DNA of 64,000 nucleotides from NCBI GenBank assembly GCA_963575745.1, contig CAUYUJ010020615.1, positions 65,001 through 129,000 on the forward strand, written 5' to 3'. The notes beneath the pieces are model-generated. The model saw nothing but the letters and a program-made list of their open reading frames with translations, made no database searches and was not told where the DNA came from. The position numbers and the translations under genes were made by a program. The stretch is from Prorocentrum cordatum. Its lineage: Eukaryota > Sar > Dinophyceae > Prorocentrales > Prorocentraceae. This document shows, piece after piece, positions 9,600-20,530 of the stretch; position 1 is the stretch's first letter, and the number at the start of each line of letters is the position of its first letter.

Positions 9600-11360
9600 A
9601 TTAAATGTTTAATCGCAAAATGCTCGGTATAGCGTTGGACCAATCGCGGCTGACTGAACGCGAAAACGCGAGCGCCCGCGCGATGCTCCTCGCTGCAGAC
9701 TGAAGCCCCGATGGGCACCACGATCACAGCGTTTGGCGCGAAAGGGCGCGGACCGAATTGCCTGCCAATCGCGACGTTGCGATGAGGAACCGCTGCGCCA
9801 AAGACAGCGGCAGCGGTGCTACATCGAACAAACACCTTGGAGCAAGTATCATTGCGACAGCGACATCAAAGGCGCCATTACGTTCAATGACACATTGGAG
9901 GTCGCGCAACCACGCGCGAACCCCACGCGGCACTACAGCGCGCAACCGCATGATGAACGCAAACTGCACAAGCCAACGCGATGCGCGTGCCTGCGCGCGC
10001 TAACCCACAACCAGTGGCTCGCACGTGCGCGCGCGCACGTTCGAGGGCGATGGCATCGCCAGAAGTCGCGGCGCGATGGCAACTGGCTGTGCAAATTTGC
10101 AGGTCGCCAGGCGCACTTCTGAAAGTTCTTGGGGTCGCAAAACCATAATGAAAACCGCGCCGCGCATCCAAAGCGACGCGATCACGCGAGTAGGGCCGCC
10201 CGCGCACGGCAAGGCGCGAACGCAAGCCCAAGCTGGAAAAAAAACAGCGAGGTATGGAATCGGATTGCAACGGGCGCTGGTTTTCAGGGCGCGCTAAAAA
10301 CGCATCGCGCGTCGAAGCGCGACCGCCAACAGTCAGCTATGAGGCTGGGCACCCTCGCTGGGAACGGTCAGAACTCAAGAGCAGCGGCCAGGAATTGATG
10401 GGCGCCTCGAACGGCGGCGACAACAAGAAAAACACATCCTCTCGTCGCCGCGCGGCGCAAGAAGCGGCGCAGTCGACCGCGCACGTCCGCGCCGCGCAGA
10501 TTAGCGCAAGACGCGACGCACAACGAAGGGATTGAAAGCCCGCTCGCGCGCGCACGCGCGCACGCCGCAAAGGCGGGAGCGCGCCTCCGCGGGCCTGCGC
10601 GCGTTCCGAAGGGCCGCCAGCGCGCGCCAGCGCAGCCTGCGCGCTGGGCGTCGACCCACCGCGGAGACGACGTCGACGCAGAGGGTTCTGTGGAGCCAGA
10701 ATACTTGAGCCAGAATGGTCGGATCCAAAATTGCAACAGAGGGGGGGGGGCGCCGGGGGCGGCGGGGGGGGGCAGGAGCGGAGGGTTTGGCGGGGCGGGG
10801 GCCGGAGGCGCAGCGGGGGGACGCAGAGTAGAGCGCGGCGAGGGGGGGAAGGGGGTCGGAGGGGAAGGAAAGGAAGGCCGCCACCATGCTTTCGCACGCA
10901 GAGGCGCGTGAAAACGCTTCGCGCTTCCATTTGGGATTATTTCCAACGTTCTCTAAGGCGTATGACGTACTTGCAGTTCGACAGGATATGCAATCGCACC
11001 CCGTTTGGCGCGCGCAATGCGTCTGGTTAGTGTCATCGAGGCCACGGCCGTGCATAAGTGACACAACAGCCGCCCCGTCTCAACAACCATCTGTTTGATC
11101 GTTTCAACCCCCGCGCGTCCCAATCCAATGTTGGCCCTACGCTGCCCGACAAGTTCCAAAGCGGGCCCCGAGACGGCCGCGCGTGGCCCCGAGGCGGCGC
11201 AGGAAGACATCGCGACGGCCCCTTGGGGATCCCAGAAGGCGCGCCGCGACCAGCTAATCCTTTGATTCCGCACCGACAAGACCCACGAAGGACGCACGAG
11301 GCGGCGCAAACGCGCGCAAGGATATCCGAGGGCCCCCACCACAGCACCGAAAGACAAATA
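9600..11360. other. Gene-poor CGCG-rich stretch
   Basis: No supportable gene. Rich in CGCG/GCGCGC steps and short palindromes (for example around 10020-10070 and 10530-10570), with a G-rich segment at 10740-10870. ORFs on both strands here are Arg/Ala-rich composition artefacts. The style resembles the stretches near 19.0, 20.2 and 30-31.6 kb. Confidence 0.6.
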
Positions 11361-11379
11361 CTATTGATCTATCCTTGAT

Positions 11380-11840
11380 TATATTCAAGATGTGGAGGTC
11401 CGCACCTTTCGGGCTCCCTGGCGCCCCAGGGCGGCCTTCGAGGTCCCCAAAGACCACTCCGAGACGGCCAACGACCCCTCAGAAGACCGCCCGATTGTCG
11501 GAGAGGGCCCCGAGACGGCCCATAAATCATCATAGATTATCAAACGACGCCCACAGGCGGTCTCGAAAGGAGTCCGCGAATAGGAAAAGCACTCAACCCG
11601 CGGCCGCCCAGGCGGCCCAAGAGCTCCGCAAGGGCGGCCCCCGCGCTGGTCCACAGAAGCCGACGCCATGCATGTTTCATCGTTTGTGTCCACGTTTGAA
11701 AAATCTGTCGCGTTTGTTTTCCGCATTTTCGGATGGGCCGCGAGATTGCTCCGAGCGCCCCAAAAAACTTCCAACGAGGTCCTCAACGGGGCCCATATGA
11801 CGGCCCCGAACGGCCTCAAAATGACGGAAAACGAACGCAG
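11380..11840. repeat. Degenerate GGCCCC-AAGA-type repeats
   Basis: Loosely periodic CCCCAAAGACC/CCGAGACGGCC/GGCGGCC motifs every 10-15 bases, similar in style to the clearer array at 12.7-13.4 kb. No gene seen. Confidence 0.4.
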
Positions 11841-12221
11841 GGCCACGCGAGGACGCGCCACGATGCCCCCCTTTATCAAGCACAACACCTGGGACAATGC
11901 GGGGCCAGTGTGCAAATTAGCATGTGCACCAATGCACCCAATGACATTTCATCAAACCTCAACTGTCCGAAACCATGCGTCTACCACATGTCAGCAACAA
12001 AAAAAACTGATGTGAAAACGCAACTGTCCAAAACGAGTTTCCTGGACAATTGAATCGCGGTTCTGATGTCTCGAATGTCATGCCGCAGGTTGCCTTCATC
12101 ATCCGCCACAACACTGCGGAACCTCAACTGTTCCTAACAATTGTTTCCCTGGGCTCCTTACCACCAGGCTAACCCAACAACGCGGATAAGAAACGCCCAG
12201 CCACCAAACCAAAAAAAAAAA

Positions 12222-12385
12222 AACAATGTAGCCTGGCGAAAAACCCAACCATATACAACTGGGGGCTCCATGTGGGGCCGCGGACCGTGTGAGGGGTGCG
12301 TCCATGTGACGTGGCGCCGCCATGTGGACGATGCTACTGGGGCCTTCGGTGGACCCCCCTGTGGGTCCACGAACCGCGCGCTGGG
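12222..12385 (+). repeat. Leader plus ~90-bp unit (array 2)
   Basis: AATGTAGCCTGGCGAAAAACC leads into one and a half units with GGGGCCGCGGACCGTG, GCGCCGCCATGTGGAC and CCTTCGGTGGACC. Same family as 4.83 kb. Confidence 0.75.
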
Positions 12386-12396
12386 TTTGTAGCCGC

Positions 12397-12580
12397 GCGA
12401 TTTGTGAAGACCGCATGCGGGGCGGCGCACGATTTGTGAAGACCGTCTGCGGTGTTCTTGGCCAGAGGATTTGTTAACACCGTCTGCGGGGTTTTTGGCG
12501 GCACGATTTGTTAACACCCTGGGCGCGAAACGATGTGCGAACACCTGGGCGCCGCACGATGTGGTAACAACCTGGGCGCC
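12397..12580. repeat. GTTAAC tandem repeat (GATTTGTTAACACC)
   Basis: Five degenerate 30-40 base units built on GATTTGT(T/G)AA(C/G)ACC followed by GTCTGCGGGGTT and TTGGC. Two more units lie at 13733-13790, and two late units read CGATGTGGTAACAACC. Confidence 0.7.
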
Positions 12581-12719
12581 GCGCAGTCCCACCAGCCCTC
12601 TGGGCGTAGGTGGTTTGGGGAGTTTCCTCTTCCAACCCCCTTTCTTCCCCTTGGGGGAGGGGTTTACCCCTCCCCCTACCCCCTCCACTGGACCTGGACG
12701 GGAGGTTTCGCTGGTAGTT

Positions 12720-13420
12720 GGAGCGTCCAAGATGGCCCAAGATGGCTCCAAGAGCGCCTCGGGGAGCCCAATATGAGCTCCAAGATTGCTCAAGAAGCTA
12801 GCCTCAGATGCCTCAAGACGGCTCCGAAGATGCTCCAGTAGGCCCGAAAACCGCCCCAGGACGGCTCCGAGAGGCCAGCTAGGTCCCCCAGGAGGCCTCC
12901 AAGAGGCCCAAATCCTTCAAAAACCGAAGGAACATCAATGCGTGTTGCTTTCTCACCCTTTCGCTTCCGATGGCCTTCCGAGGCCTCAAGATGGCTCCAA
13001 GAGGGCCCAAGATAGCCCCAAGAGGGGCCCAAGATGGCCTCAAGACGGCCCCAAGAGCGCCCAAGAGCGCTCCAAGAGCGCCTCGAGATGAGCCCAAGAG
13101 GCGATTTTAGAGGATCTAGAGGGGCAGGCCTAATTAACCCCACTCTCTTCTTTGATCGATCGCCTCCAAGATGGCCCTAAGAAGCGCCAAGGAGGCCCCA
13201 AAAGGCGCCAAGATGGCCCCAAGATGGCCCCAAGATGGCCCCAACATGGCCCCAAGAGGTCCCCGAGAGGCTCCCCAGGGCACCCAAGACGCCCCAAGAG
13301 GCCTCCGGGACCGCCGAGACGCTCCCAAGACGCCCTAAGAGGCCTTCAGGACGCCCCCAAGAGACCCCCGAAGAGACTCCGAGAGGCATCCAAGAGGCCT
13401 CTGGCCATTCTGCTCGCCCT
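12720..13420. repeat. CCAAGATGGCCC / CCAAGAGG degenerate array
   Basis: Dozens of 12-14 base units (CCAAGATGGCCC, CCAAGAGCGC, CCAAGAGGTCC) in three blocks (12726-12910, 12975-13110, 13165-13400). ORFs through it are Gly/Ser/Trp- or Pro/Arg-rich repeats and are not treated as genes. Confidence 0.85.
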
Positions 13421-13585
13421 TTTCCTCGTCCTCCTTTTCATTCTCGTCCTGCTCCTGCTCCTCCTCCTCCTCCTCCTCATCCGCCTATTGCTCTTCCTCC
13501 CTCTACCCTCCTCCCGCTCCCCCTTTTCCTCCTTGAGTTCCTCCTCCTCATCGTCCTCCGATTCATCCTCCATCCTCGCCGTCTT
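13420..13585. repeat. Pyrimidine (CTC)n tract
   Basis: CTCCTC/TCCTCG-rich strand; nothing else seen. Confidence 0.8.
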
Positions 13586-13732
13586 GGGTAAGACGGGTTC
13601 CCCAGCCTTTTGTTATTCTGTATGCCCCCCACTTCCCTGATCACCCCCATTCGCCTGGGCATCGTTACTGCATGGGCTGTTGGGGATACGCGAAGCGTCA
13701 AGAATTTGTTGGTCTGGAACAGACTGGGCGCT

Positions 13733-13790
13733 ACACGATTTGTTAACACCGTCAGCGGAGCTGTTGGCCGCACGATTTGTTAACATTGTT
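13733..13790. repeat. GTTAAC tandem repeat, second site
   Basis: Two units of CGATTTGTTAACACCGTC / CGATTTGTTAACATTG, the same family as 12397-12580. Confidence 0.7.
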
Positions 13791-13854
13791 TCCGGCGGAG
13801 GCGGGGTGGCAATGCCACCTCCGCGCGTCGCAACGCCACTTCCGCGTGTGAAGT

Positions 13855-14110
13855 GCACGCCCAACTGGAGCGGCGCCGCCATGTGGACCTTGCCACTGGA
13901 GTCTTCGGTGGAACTCCCTGCGGGGCCACGAACCGTGATGATGCGTGCGCTTAAACAAGGCGGCGCCGCCATGTGGGCCCTGCCGCTGGGCCCCCCCTCG
14001 AACTCCACGTGATGCCACGGACCGTGTCAAGTCTGCGCCCACATGGCGCGGCGCCGCCATGTGGACCGTGCCGCCGAAATCTGCGGTGGAGCTCCCTATG
14101 GGAACGACGC
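13855..14110 (+). repeat. ~90-bp units (array 3)
   Basis: Three units with GCGCCGCCATGTGGACC, CTTCGGTGGAACTCCC and GGGGCCACGAACCGTG. Same family and strand as 4.83 kb; no leader seen here. Confidence 0.75.
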
Positions 14111-14159
14111 CCCCCCAGAAGGGCTGGACCAAGCAAGAAGAAGGCGGGGGTGCCCGCCA

Positions 14160-14660
14160 CCGTGTCCCCTCGCCCTCTTCCTCCTCCTCATATTATTCCT
14201 CCTCCTCCTCCTGCAAATTTCCCCCCCCCTCCTCTCCCTCCCCCACCGCGCCGCCATGTCCCCCCACCCCCCCCTCGCCGCATAATGCTACTGCGAACCC
14301 GCTAGGACCGCGAATCGCCCGGCGAACGCGGCACGACCTCGTGGACGCACCAGACCGCCCCGACAAACAGCCCAACCAAACTGACCGACAAAATGCCCAC
14401 CCGGACCGTCGAACAAAATTTCCGGGGGGTGCATCCTAACTGTGAATTTACACTGAATCCGCTCGGCAGCGACAGCCAGGAACGAATTTGTCGCGACACT
14501 TTCCTGGGTCGGTCCGATTTTTTTGTCGCGCCGCCTCTTTTTTTTTGTCGGCCCATTTTGTCGGGCCGATTTTTTTTTGTCGTGTGTGTTTTTTGTCGGG
14601 GAGGTTTGGTTTTTTGTCGGCCGATTCTGTCGGGGCAATCGTTTTCTTTTGTCGGCTGGG
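14160..14660. repeat. Pyrimidine tract then TTTTTGTCGG repeats
   Basis: 14160-14280 is CTCCTC/CCCC-rich. 14505-14660 contains at least seven copies of T(5-10)GTCGG/GTCGC spaced 15-30 bases apart. The interval between them holds no supportable gene. Confidence 0.7.
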
Positions 14661-15117
14661 CGCCGCCCGCAATGCATAGATGCAGGGAGGCAGACGGGTC
14701 ATGTGGCAGCAAGGGCGCACGCGCAAAACGCAGAAGGATAACAAGAAGGAACGCGAACCAGGGCAAGGCAAGAACAACACGGAGGGGGCGAGGGGGGCGG
14801 CAAGAGCAGATGATGACGAACGGGAAAAGACATTTGCTCGTGGAGTACGTGTCCCGACGGACCACTCACAGGGGGCGCCGAAGTGATCGCGGCACCTTTG
14901 GCCTCCAATCTGTAACCTCGATGCCAGCAGCACAGGCGTACGCAGGATGCTCTGTGGGCACAGTGCTCATGAAGTCCGCCCCGCGCGCGACGCAGGAAAC
15001 AGGCGACGCAACTCAACTCCCTTGCGCCTGAAATCGGGCGGCCGCGCACGTCAAGAAACTCAAGGAGCCCCCGCGGTCGCCCCAAGGGGCCCCGCAAAGG
15101 CCTGTCAGGACCAGGAC

Positions 15118-15495
15118 AAAAATAGGCCTGGCGAAATAACCAACCACATGCTGCTGCGGGTACCATATGGGGCCACGATTGCGCGGGGAACGCGCCAAGA
15201 TGAGGCGGCGCCGCCATGTCGACCACGCCAATGGGGCTTCCAGTGGTACTCCACGCGGGGCCACGAACCGAGTGAAGGGTGCGCCCCAATGGGGCGCAGC
15301 CGCCATGTAGACCCTGCCACTGGGGCCTTCGAGTGAGCCCCATGCGGGGCCACGAGCCGTGCGAGGGGTGCGCCCGCATGGGCGGTACCGCCATGGGGCC
15401 ATGCCACTGGGGCCTTCGGTGGACCTCCATTTGAGACAACGAAACGTGTGAGGGGTACGCCCAAATGAGGCGGCGCAGCCACGTGGACCTTGATC
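15118..15495 (+). repeat. Leader plus ~90-bp array (array 4)
   Basis: AAAAATAGGCCTGGCGAAAT leads into about four units with GGGGCCACGA, GCGCCGCCATGTCGACC and GGGGCCTTCGGTGGACC. Same family as 4.83 kb. Confidence 0.8.
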
Positions 15496-15624
15496 CAGCA
15501 TGGATCCTGGCACGTCGGCGGGCCTGGCGAAAGCATAAATGTATCCAAGAATTTAGGGTCTTGTCCGAGCCCATCGATATCCTCCTGCGTGAATGCATAA
15601 TCTTCATCGCCACCCAGACTTATT

Positions 15625-16050
15625 CATGGTGAGACTCACGCACGCCCCGTTCGTGGCCGTTTTGCGGGGGTGCCTCAAGCGGTTTGCCTGTCTTCTGTCC
15701 CAACATCCTTGGCTACCAGAGCAGACTGTGAGGATGTCTCAGGCGGGACGCTGGTTTCAGCCCCCCCTGACGGAAACCACCACGTGTTATTTCACTGTCC
15801 CATTCGCGGCCGTTTTGTGGAGATGTCTCAAGCGGTTTGCCTGTTTCCTGTCCCAACATCCTTCGCTGTCGGAGCAGATTTGGAGGATGTCTCAAGCGAG
15901 GCGCTCATTCTCACCCCCTATAGGGGGAACCGCCAGGGCTTATCTCACGGTCCCGTTCGGGGCCGTGTTGTTGGGATGTCTCAAGCGGTGTCCCTGTTAT
16001 CTGTTCCAACAGCCTTCGCTTTCGGAACAGATTTGGAGGATGTCTCGAGC
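15625..16050 (+). repeat. ~155-bp tandem repeat, block 1
   Basis: Three units built from GGCCGTTTTGTGGAGATGTC, TCAAGCGGTTTGCCTGT, CAACATCCTTCGCT, GGAGCAGATTTGGAGGATGT and CTCACGGTCCCGTTCG. The unit is close to a multiple of three, so frames stay open through it (CLKRFACFLSQHPSLSEQIW), but nothing else argues for a protein. Confidence 0.85.
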
Positions 16051-16059
16051 GCGGAATGG

Positions 16060-16330
16060 GAAGTGCGCGCGAACGAGGGGGGGAAGGGGCAATGCGGCGA
16101 GGAGGAGGAGGATGAGGCGGAAGGCGTGGATGACACGGGGAAAGGGAGGGGAGGGATAACGAGGGCGGTTGAGGGGGGCGAGGGAGTGGGAGAACACCAG
16201 GACGACGAAGGCGAAGGAGGATGAGAAGGAGGAGGAGGATAACAGGAGAAAAGGGGGGTAACGTGAGGAGGCAGGGGATTAATATGATGGCGAAGTGGGG
16301 TGACGGGGGGTAGAAGATAACAAAGAGGAG
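16060..16330. repeat. Purine GGAGGA/GGGGAA tract
   Basis: Low-complexity purine-rich insertion after repeat block 1. The stretch 16330-17020 beyond it holds no supportable gene; a G run lies at about 16706-16717. Confidence 0.75.
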
Positions 16331-17034
16331 GGGTCATGCCGCATTCAATTTCCTCTGGCCCTTTCCGGCCGTTTTGCTGCGATTTGGGCGGTTCTTCGGG
16401 TGGTGCCGAGCGCTCTAATACCCAGAAGGGCGAGAGCGTGACGTTCCTTTTCTTTTTCTTGTGTCTGATCAGTTTGATGGCGCCCGAAAAGCATCCTCGC
16501 TGACAGCGCGCGGTATTTTTTGGGAGCTCTTGGATTGTCCTCGGGTTGGTGTGAATCATTTTGGGCCGCATGGGCCGTCGCATCGTGATTGTCTCTATGA
16601 AAAATGATCACCTTCAGCGGTGTCGGCCGTCGTTGGGGGCAGTGTGCGCCGCCATGGCAGTTCGCATCAATGCAGAGGACGTTTGAATGACATAGGGCCG
16701 ATGGGGGGGGGGGGGCGGCATATTTGGGAGCAGTTGCGACGATTGGTATGGCCGGGCCGCCCTCATTCTAAATATGCGACGTGCTCGTTTTCTTTGTTTC
16801 TTCCAGGGCGTGCTGTCAGCAGGGGGAACGCCGCGCGCCTGGATGCCCCGATGGGAGCTCACGGATTGGATTTTACAGTGCGACGGTGGCCCCAGTCCGT
16901 TATCACCGCGTGATGTTCGCCCCGCGCGGATGGCGTTGCATGTCAGACGGGTAATCCCCATCGAGGGTTTGGTGCAGTTTGCATGTTCGCCATATCCTAA
17001 GATGGTTTTTTGTTATTACGTGGACGCCTCCTAC

Positions 17035-17205
17035 TCCTTCTCACTCTTCTCCTGCCCTCTCCTCCTCATGCCCCGACTTACTCATATACAGACTGACTCA
17101 CACTCAGACTAACTCAGACACATATTCACACACAAATACCTACTCATACTCATACCTACTCATACTCAGACCTGCTCCGACTCAGACTTACTCATGCTGA
17201 GACTC
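17035..17205. repeat. ACTCATACTCAG degenerate microsatellite
   Basis: Repeats of ACTCA(T/G)AC with CACACA insertions, leading directly into 155-bp repeat block 2. Confidence 0.8.
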
Positions 17206-17645
17206 ACGCGCGCCCCGTTCGCGGTCGTTTCGTGGGGATGCCTCAAGCGGTTTGCTTGTTTTCTGTCCCAGCATATTTCGCTATCGGAGCTGATTTAGAG
17301 GATGTCTCGAGCGAGGCGCTAATTTTCACCCCCCTTAGGGGAGCAACCAATGGTTATCTCACGGTCCCCTTCGCGGCCGTTCTGTGGGGATGTCTCCAGC
17401 GGCTTGCCTGTTTTCTGTTTCAACATCCTTCGCTTTCGGAGCAGATTTGGAGGATGTCTAGAGCGAGGCGCTCATTTTCACGTCCCTAAGGAGCCGCCGA
17501 GGGGTTATCTCACGGTCCCGTTCGCGGCCGTTTTGTGGGGATGTCTCAAGCGGGTTTGCCTGTTAGTTGTGCCGACATCATTCGCTTCCGGAGCAGATTT
17601 GGAGGATGTCTCGAGCGAGGCGCTCATTGTCACCCCCCTAAGGGG
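17205..17645 (+). repeat. ~155-bp tandem repeat, block 2
   Basis: Three units of the family seen at 15.6 kb, with the same order of sub-blocks. Each ends in a CACCCCC-TAAGGGG turn. Confidence 0.85.
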
Positions 17646-17839
17646 ATTCAAATATTCACTGCGTGGGGCTCCCCATATGCGCATTTATTCCCATGGACCT
17701 GTCCGCCGTGAGAATCTAGGCGCAAAAACTTTCGAGTATAAACGGGTTTCAGTTGTGACGGTCTGGTCATGAATCTAACTGAGAATCAATTGGAGTGTGA
17801 ATGAGCCTCAGTAGTACGAGCGCGTCTCTGCGCATGTCC

Positions 17840-18480
17840 CTGGGTCCTCCTGGGGCCTCCTGGGGCCTCCTGGGGACCTACTGGGGCTTCTTGGGGCCTC
17901 CAGGAGCCTCTTTGGGCCCCCTGGGGCCTCCTGGGACCTCCTAGGGAGGATTCGTGCCCGAGGAGAGGCCCAATCTATAGCAACAGTCGCACATAAAACA
18001 TTGCGACTTGGAGCCGCAGAAAAAAAAGGGACAATCTATAGGAACACGCGTACAACACCAAGGAGTCGTGCCCTAGGAGAGGCCCTATAGGAACATAAGT
18101 ACACAGGATATGGACAATCTATAGAAACATACGTATAACATCAAGGATTCGTGCCCCAGGTGAGGCCCAATATATGAGAGCATACGTAAAACACATGGGA
18201 TTGGAACCACCCCTGTTGCCTTCTGAGGCCTCCTGCTCCTGGGGCCTCTCGGGGCCTCCTGTTGCCCTCCGGAGACCTCCTGGCGCTTCCTCTGGCCTCC
18301 TGGGGCCTCCTGTGGCTTCCTGAAGCCTCCAGGAGCTTCCTGGGGCCTCCTAGAGCCTCTTGGGGCATCCTGTGGCCTCTTGGGTCTTTCTGTGGCATCC
18401 TGATTCATCCTGGGACCTCATGTGGTCTCCACGGGCCTCCTGGAACCTGTTGGAGCCTCCTGTGGCATCCCCAGGAAAAC
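17840..18480. repeat. CTCCTGGGGCC arrays around a diverged direct repeat
   Basis: CTCCTGGGGCC-type 11-12 base units at 17844-17945 and again at 18205-18480. Between them, GGATTCGTGCCC(G/C)AGG-x-GAGGCCCAATCTATAG and GAACATACGTA/ACAACATCAAGGA segments recur three times (17946-18200). Confidence 0.75.
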
Positions 18481-18496
18481 CAGCGCCCACGAGTCT

Positions 18497-18720
18497 GGCC
18501 ACCGATCGAGACATCCTCAAAATCTGGCCCACCTGGGGGGGTGAAGTGGAGCGCCTCGCTCGAGACATCCTCCAAATCTACTCCGAGAGCGAAGGATGCT
18601 GGGACAGAAAACAAGCACACCGCTTGAGACATCCCCACAAAACGGCTGCGAACGGGACCGTGAGAGAACCATTGGCGGCTCCCCTTAAGGTGGTGAATAT
18701 GAGCGCCCCCCGCCAGTCCT
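18497..18720 (-). repeat. ~155-bp repeat, inverted copy
   Basis: Reverse complement of the 15.6/17.2-kb family (GAGACATCCTCCAAATCTAC, GAGCGAAGGATGCTGGGACA, GCTTGAGACATCCCCACAAA). It is the only copy in the opposite orientation in this window. Confidence 0.85.
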
Positions 18721-18789
18721 CCTGCCAAGGGAACCTGGCTGTGGTTTTCGGCGACGCACCAGCGCCCTTGGCTAACAGCGTTGCAACGC

Positions 18790-19300
18790 ACGCGCTGCAT
18801 TACGCGGAAGTAGTAAGATGATATGTTTCTGACCTGATGCGTGGGCGCGCACGGCGCGGGCCTACATGGCGCGTCGAAGGCGCCTGACACACGCCCGCGA
18901 TACTATTCACGACCGAAATCGGAAAATTAGCTCCGGCGGCGCACATGCGGTGGGACACGCGTGCGTTCGGCATCACCCGCGCGAGGTGGCTAACAATTTC
19001 GCGGCGTTGCGCTAAAAATGCCATTGTGCCCAACATCGTTTCGAAGCGCGCTGCGGTGCGCCGCGCAAGCGCGCGTGGACTGCGGCCTGCGTGCGGCCCG
19101 CGCACTAGTACGAGCGATTGAATCTGAAAGGGCCAGGCGCGGCACGTGCGCCATGAAAACGCGGCACACGGCAAAAGCAGTTACGAGAAGGAAACTCGCG
19201 CGATTCGCGTGCCTCCGTCGACCGAAATCGCTAAATCAGGGCAAGCGATCGGCGACGACCGCGTTTGACGCCACCAATAAATACATGAAAAAATGCAAAA
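18790..19300. other. Gene-poor CGCG-rich stretch
   Basis: No supportable gene; compositionally like 9.6-10.6 kb. Confidence 0.5.
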
Positions 19301-19353
19301 ACAAATTTGTCGAGGCCCTCGTTTTGTTTCCTGGTGGGCGCAACACCTGACAC

Positions 19354-19514
19354 CTGTTGATTGGCCAGTCGTACATTCTGGTGTTCCGTTTGGCCCAAGG
19401 GCCCAGGTAAAAAACTTCGCCCGGTCGACCCCCTGGACAGCCATGCCCAACTTGAGCATGGGGGCGCTGCCCACAAAAGCCCATCTCCCCGGAAAGGAAT
19501 CGCGCGCAGCAACG
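19354..19514 (-). CDS. Methyltransferase-like exon with PPCSSW motif
   Basis: The acceptor TTTTGCAG (19515-19522) and the donor after CAATCAACAG (GTGTCAGG) bracket an open frame: ALLRAIPFRGDGLLWAAPPC, SSWAWLSRGSTGRSFLPGPL, GQTEHQNVRLANQQ. A PPC-S-S-W block after a SAM-fold-like exon recalls motif IV (Pro-Cys) of cytosine-5 methyltransferases. I remember large dinoflagellate families with PPCSSW-x-x-x-SRG-x-T-x-RS and a later LEQP, and cytosine methyltransferases captured by dinoflagellate retrotransposons have been reported. No later exon (target-recognition region, LEQP block) was found downstream, so this is a fragment or the rest lies outside what I can resolve. Confidence 0.55.
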
Positions 19515-19560
19515 CACTGCAAAATCCAAGCGCCGCGTCGATGTTATCCCAAGCACTTAC

Positions 19561-19607
19561 GGTGGAGATGTCCAGCCCCACGGCTTCATAGCCAAGGCCT
19601 CTCATGC
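19561..19607 (-). CDS. Methyltransferase-like exon, SAM-binding motif
   Basis: A 47-base exon: the acceptor CCCTTAG is upstream, and GTAAGTGC follows, a consensus donor. It encodes MRGLGYEAVGLDIST, which fits a Rossmann-type strand ending in an acidic residue (GLDI) as in motif II of SAM methyltransferases. Spliced to 19354-19514 it gives a sensible order (Gly-rich turn, LD acidic, then PPC). A further upstream exon carrying motif I may lie in the frame before 19611 (VSAAGGLAGSLFPL) but its border is unclear. Confidence 0.5.
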
Positions 19608-19659
19608 CTAAGGGAAAGAGAGATCCCGCAAGTCCCCCCGCCGCAGAAACCAGGACCCA

Positions 19660-19800
19660 GGAAAGGTGAGGAGGTGGGGAAGGCGGGGGAAGATGATGGT
19701 GATGGTGATGAGGAGGGGGAGGAGGAGTAGGAGGAGGAGGGAAAGGAGGACAATGGGGAGGAGGAGGTGTAGGGTCGCAGGAAAAGGGGAAGAGGGCAGG
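19660..19800. repeat. Purine GGAGG tract
   Basis: GGAGGAG/GATGGTGATG low-complexity DNA upstream of the methyltransferase-like exons; probably intronic. 19800-20160 holds nothing recognisable. Confidence 0.7.
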
Positions 19801-20164
19801 GGAAGGGCAAATTGCGGGGTCGTGTCTTTCCCTGTGGGCGCCTCGAGAGATCGATTGGCACCCAACAAATAGTTCTGCGCGCTGGATTCGGTGCAGCACT
19901 CCGCTCAACATTAAGATCATGCTCAAGATCTGGATGATCTTTGCAGGGGGGCAAGCGTTTGTCCATCACAATGTTGCTGAAGTTGTTCGGATTCGGCCTG
20001 ATGCGTTTAGGGATCGGACCTCGAGCTCGAGGATGAATCGTCGATCGGGTCGTCGCTGTCGGGGCTGATCACGGCCATCTGTGTGAGGATGCGATGGATG
20101 TTGTAAATGTGGAATTGGCGTCTGGAATTGAGAAGGGCCTGTCCTCCTACAGCGCCGAAATGAC

Positions 20165-20530
20165 GCTACTTGCCTACGTGCGTAAAAAGTACGTTTCCAA
20201 GTGCTCCCCTACTTAGCGTGAAATTGCTCAAAGCGTCGGAGGTCGAACACGACCACCCGCTCAACCAGGGGACGTTGTCGGGCGCAACGCGCAGCCACAT
20301 TTCCGACCTCGCGCGCAACCGCCTGGTTTCACCGACGCGCGAAAGTTTTACGTTGCCGAACAGTGGTCGGAGCCACAAGGCCCATTTGCGAACGCTAGCG
20401 AGACGCCGCTTGGGCAGTGCCCCCCCGGAAACCCGACTATGCGCACGCGGCCACAACGCGCGAAAACCCGCGCATACCGCTACAACCATTATCAAACGTG
20501 CCCCGCTGCCTTTACGGCGGCGCGGCGCCA
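20165..20530. repeat. Dispersed GTACGTTTCC element, copy A
   Basis: Starts with ACTTGCCTACGTGCGTAAAA followed by AGTACGTTTCC. The reverse complement of the same block is at 39440-39535. The remainder is CGCG-rich and has no gene. Confidence 0.5.

Noticed and set aside
15593-16159. ORF of 188 codons through the 155-bp repeat
   Set aside because: Frames remain open because the unit length is near a multiple of three; equally open in another frame, and the inverted copy is not coding.
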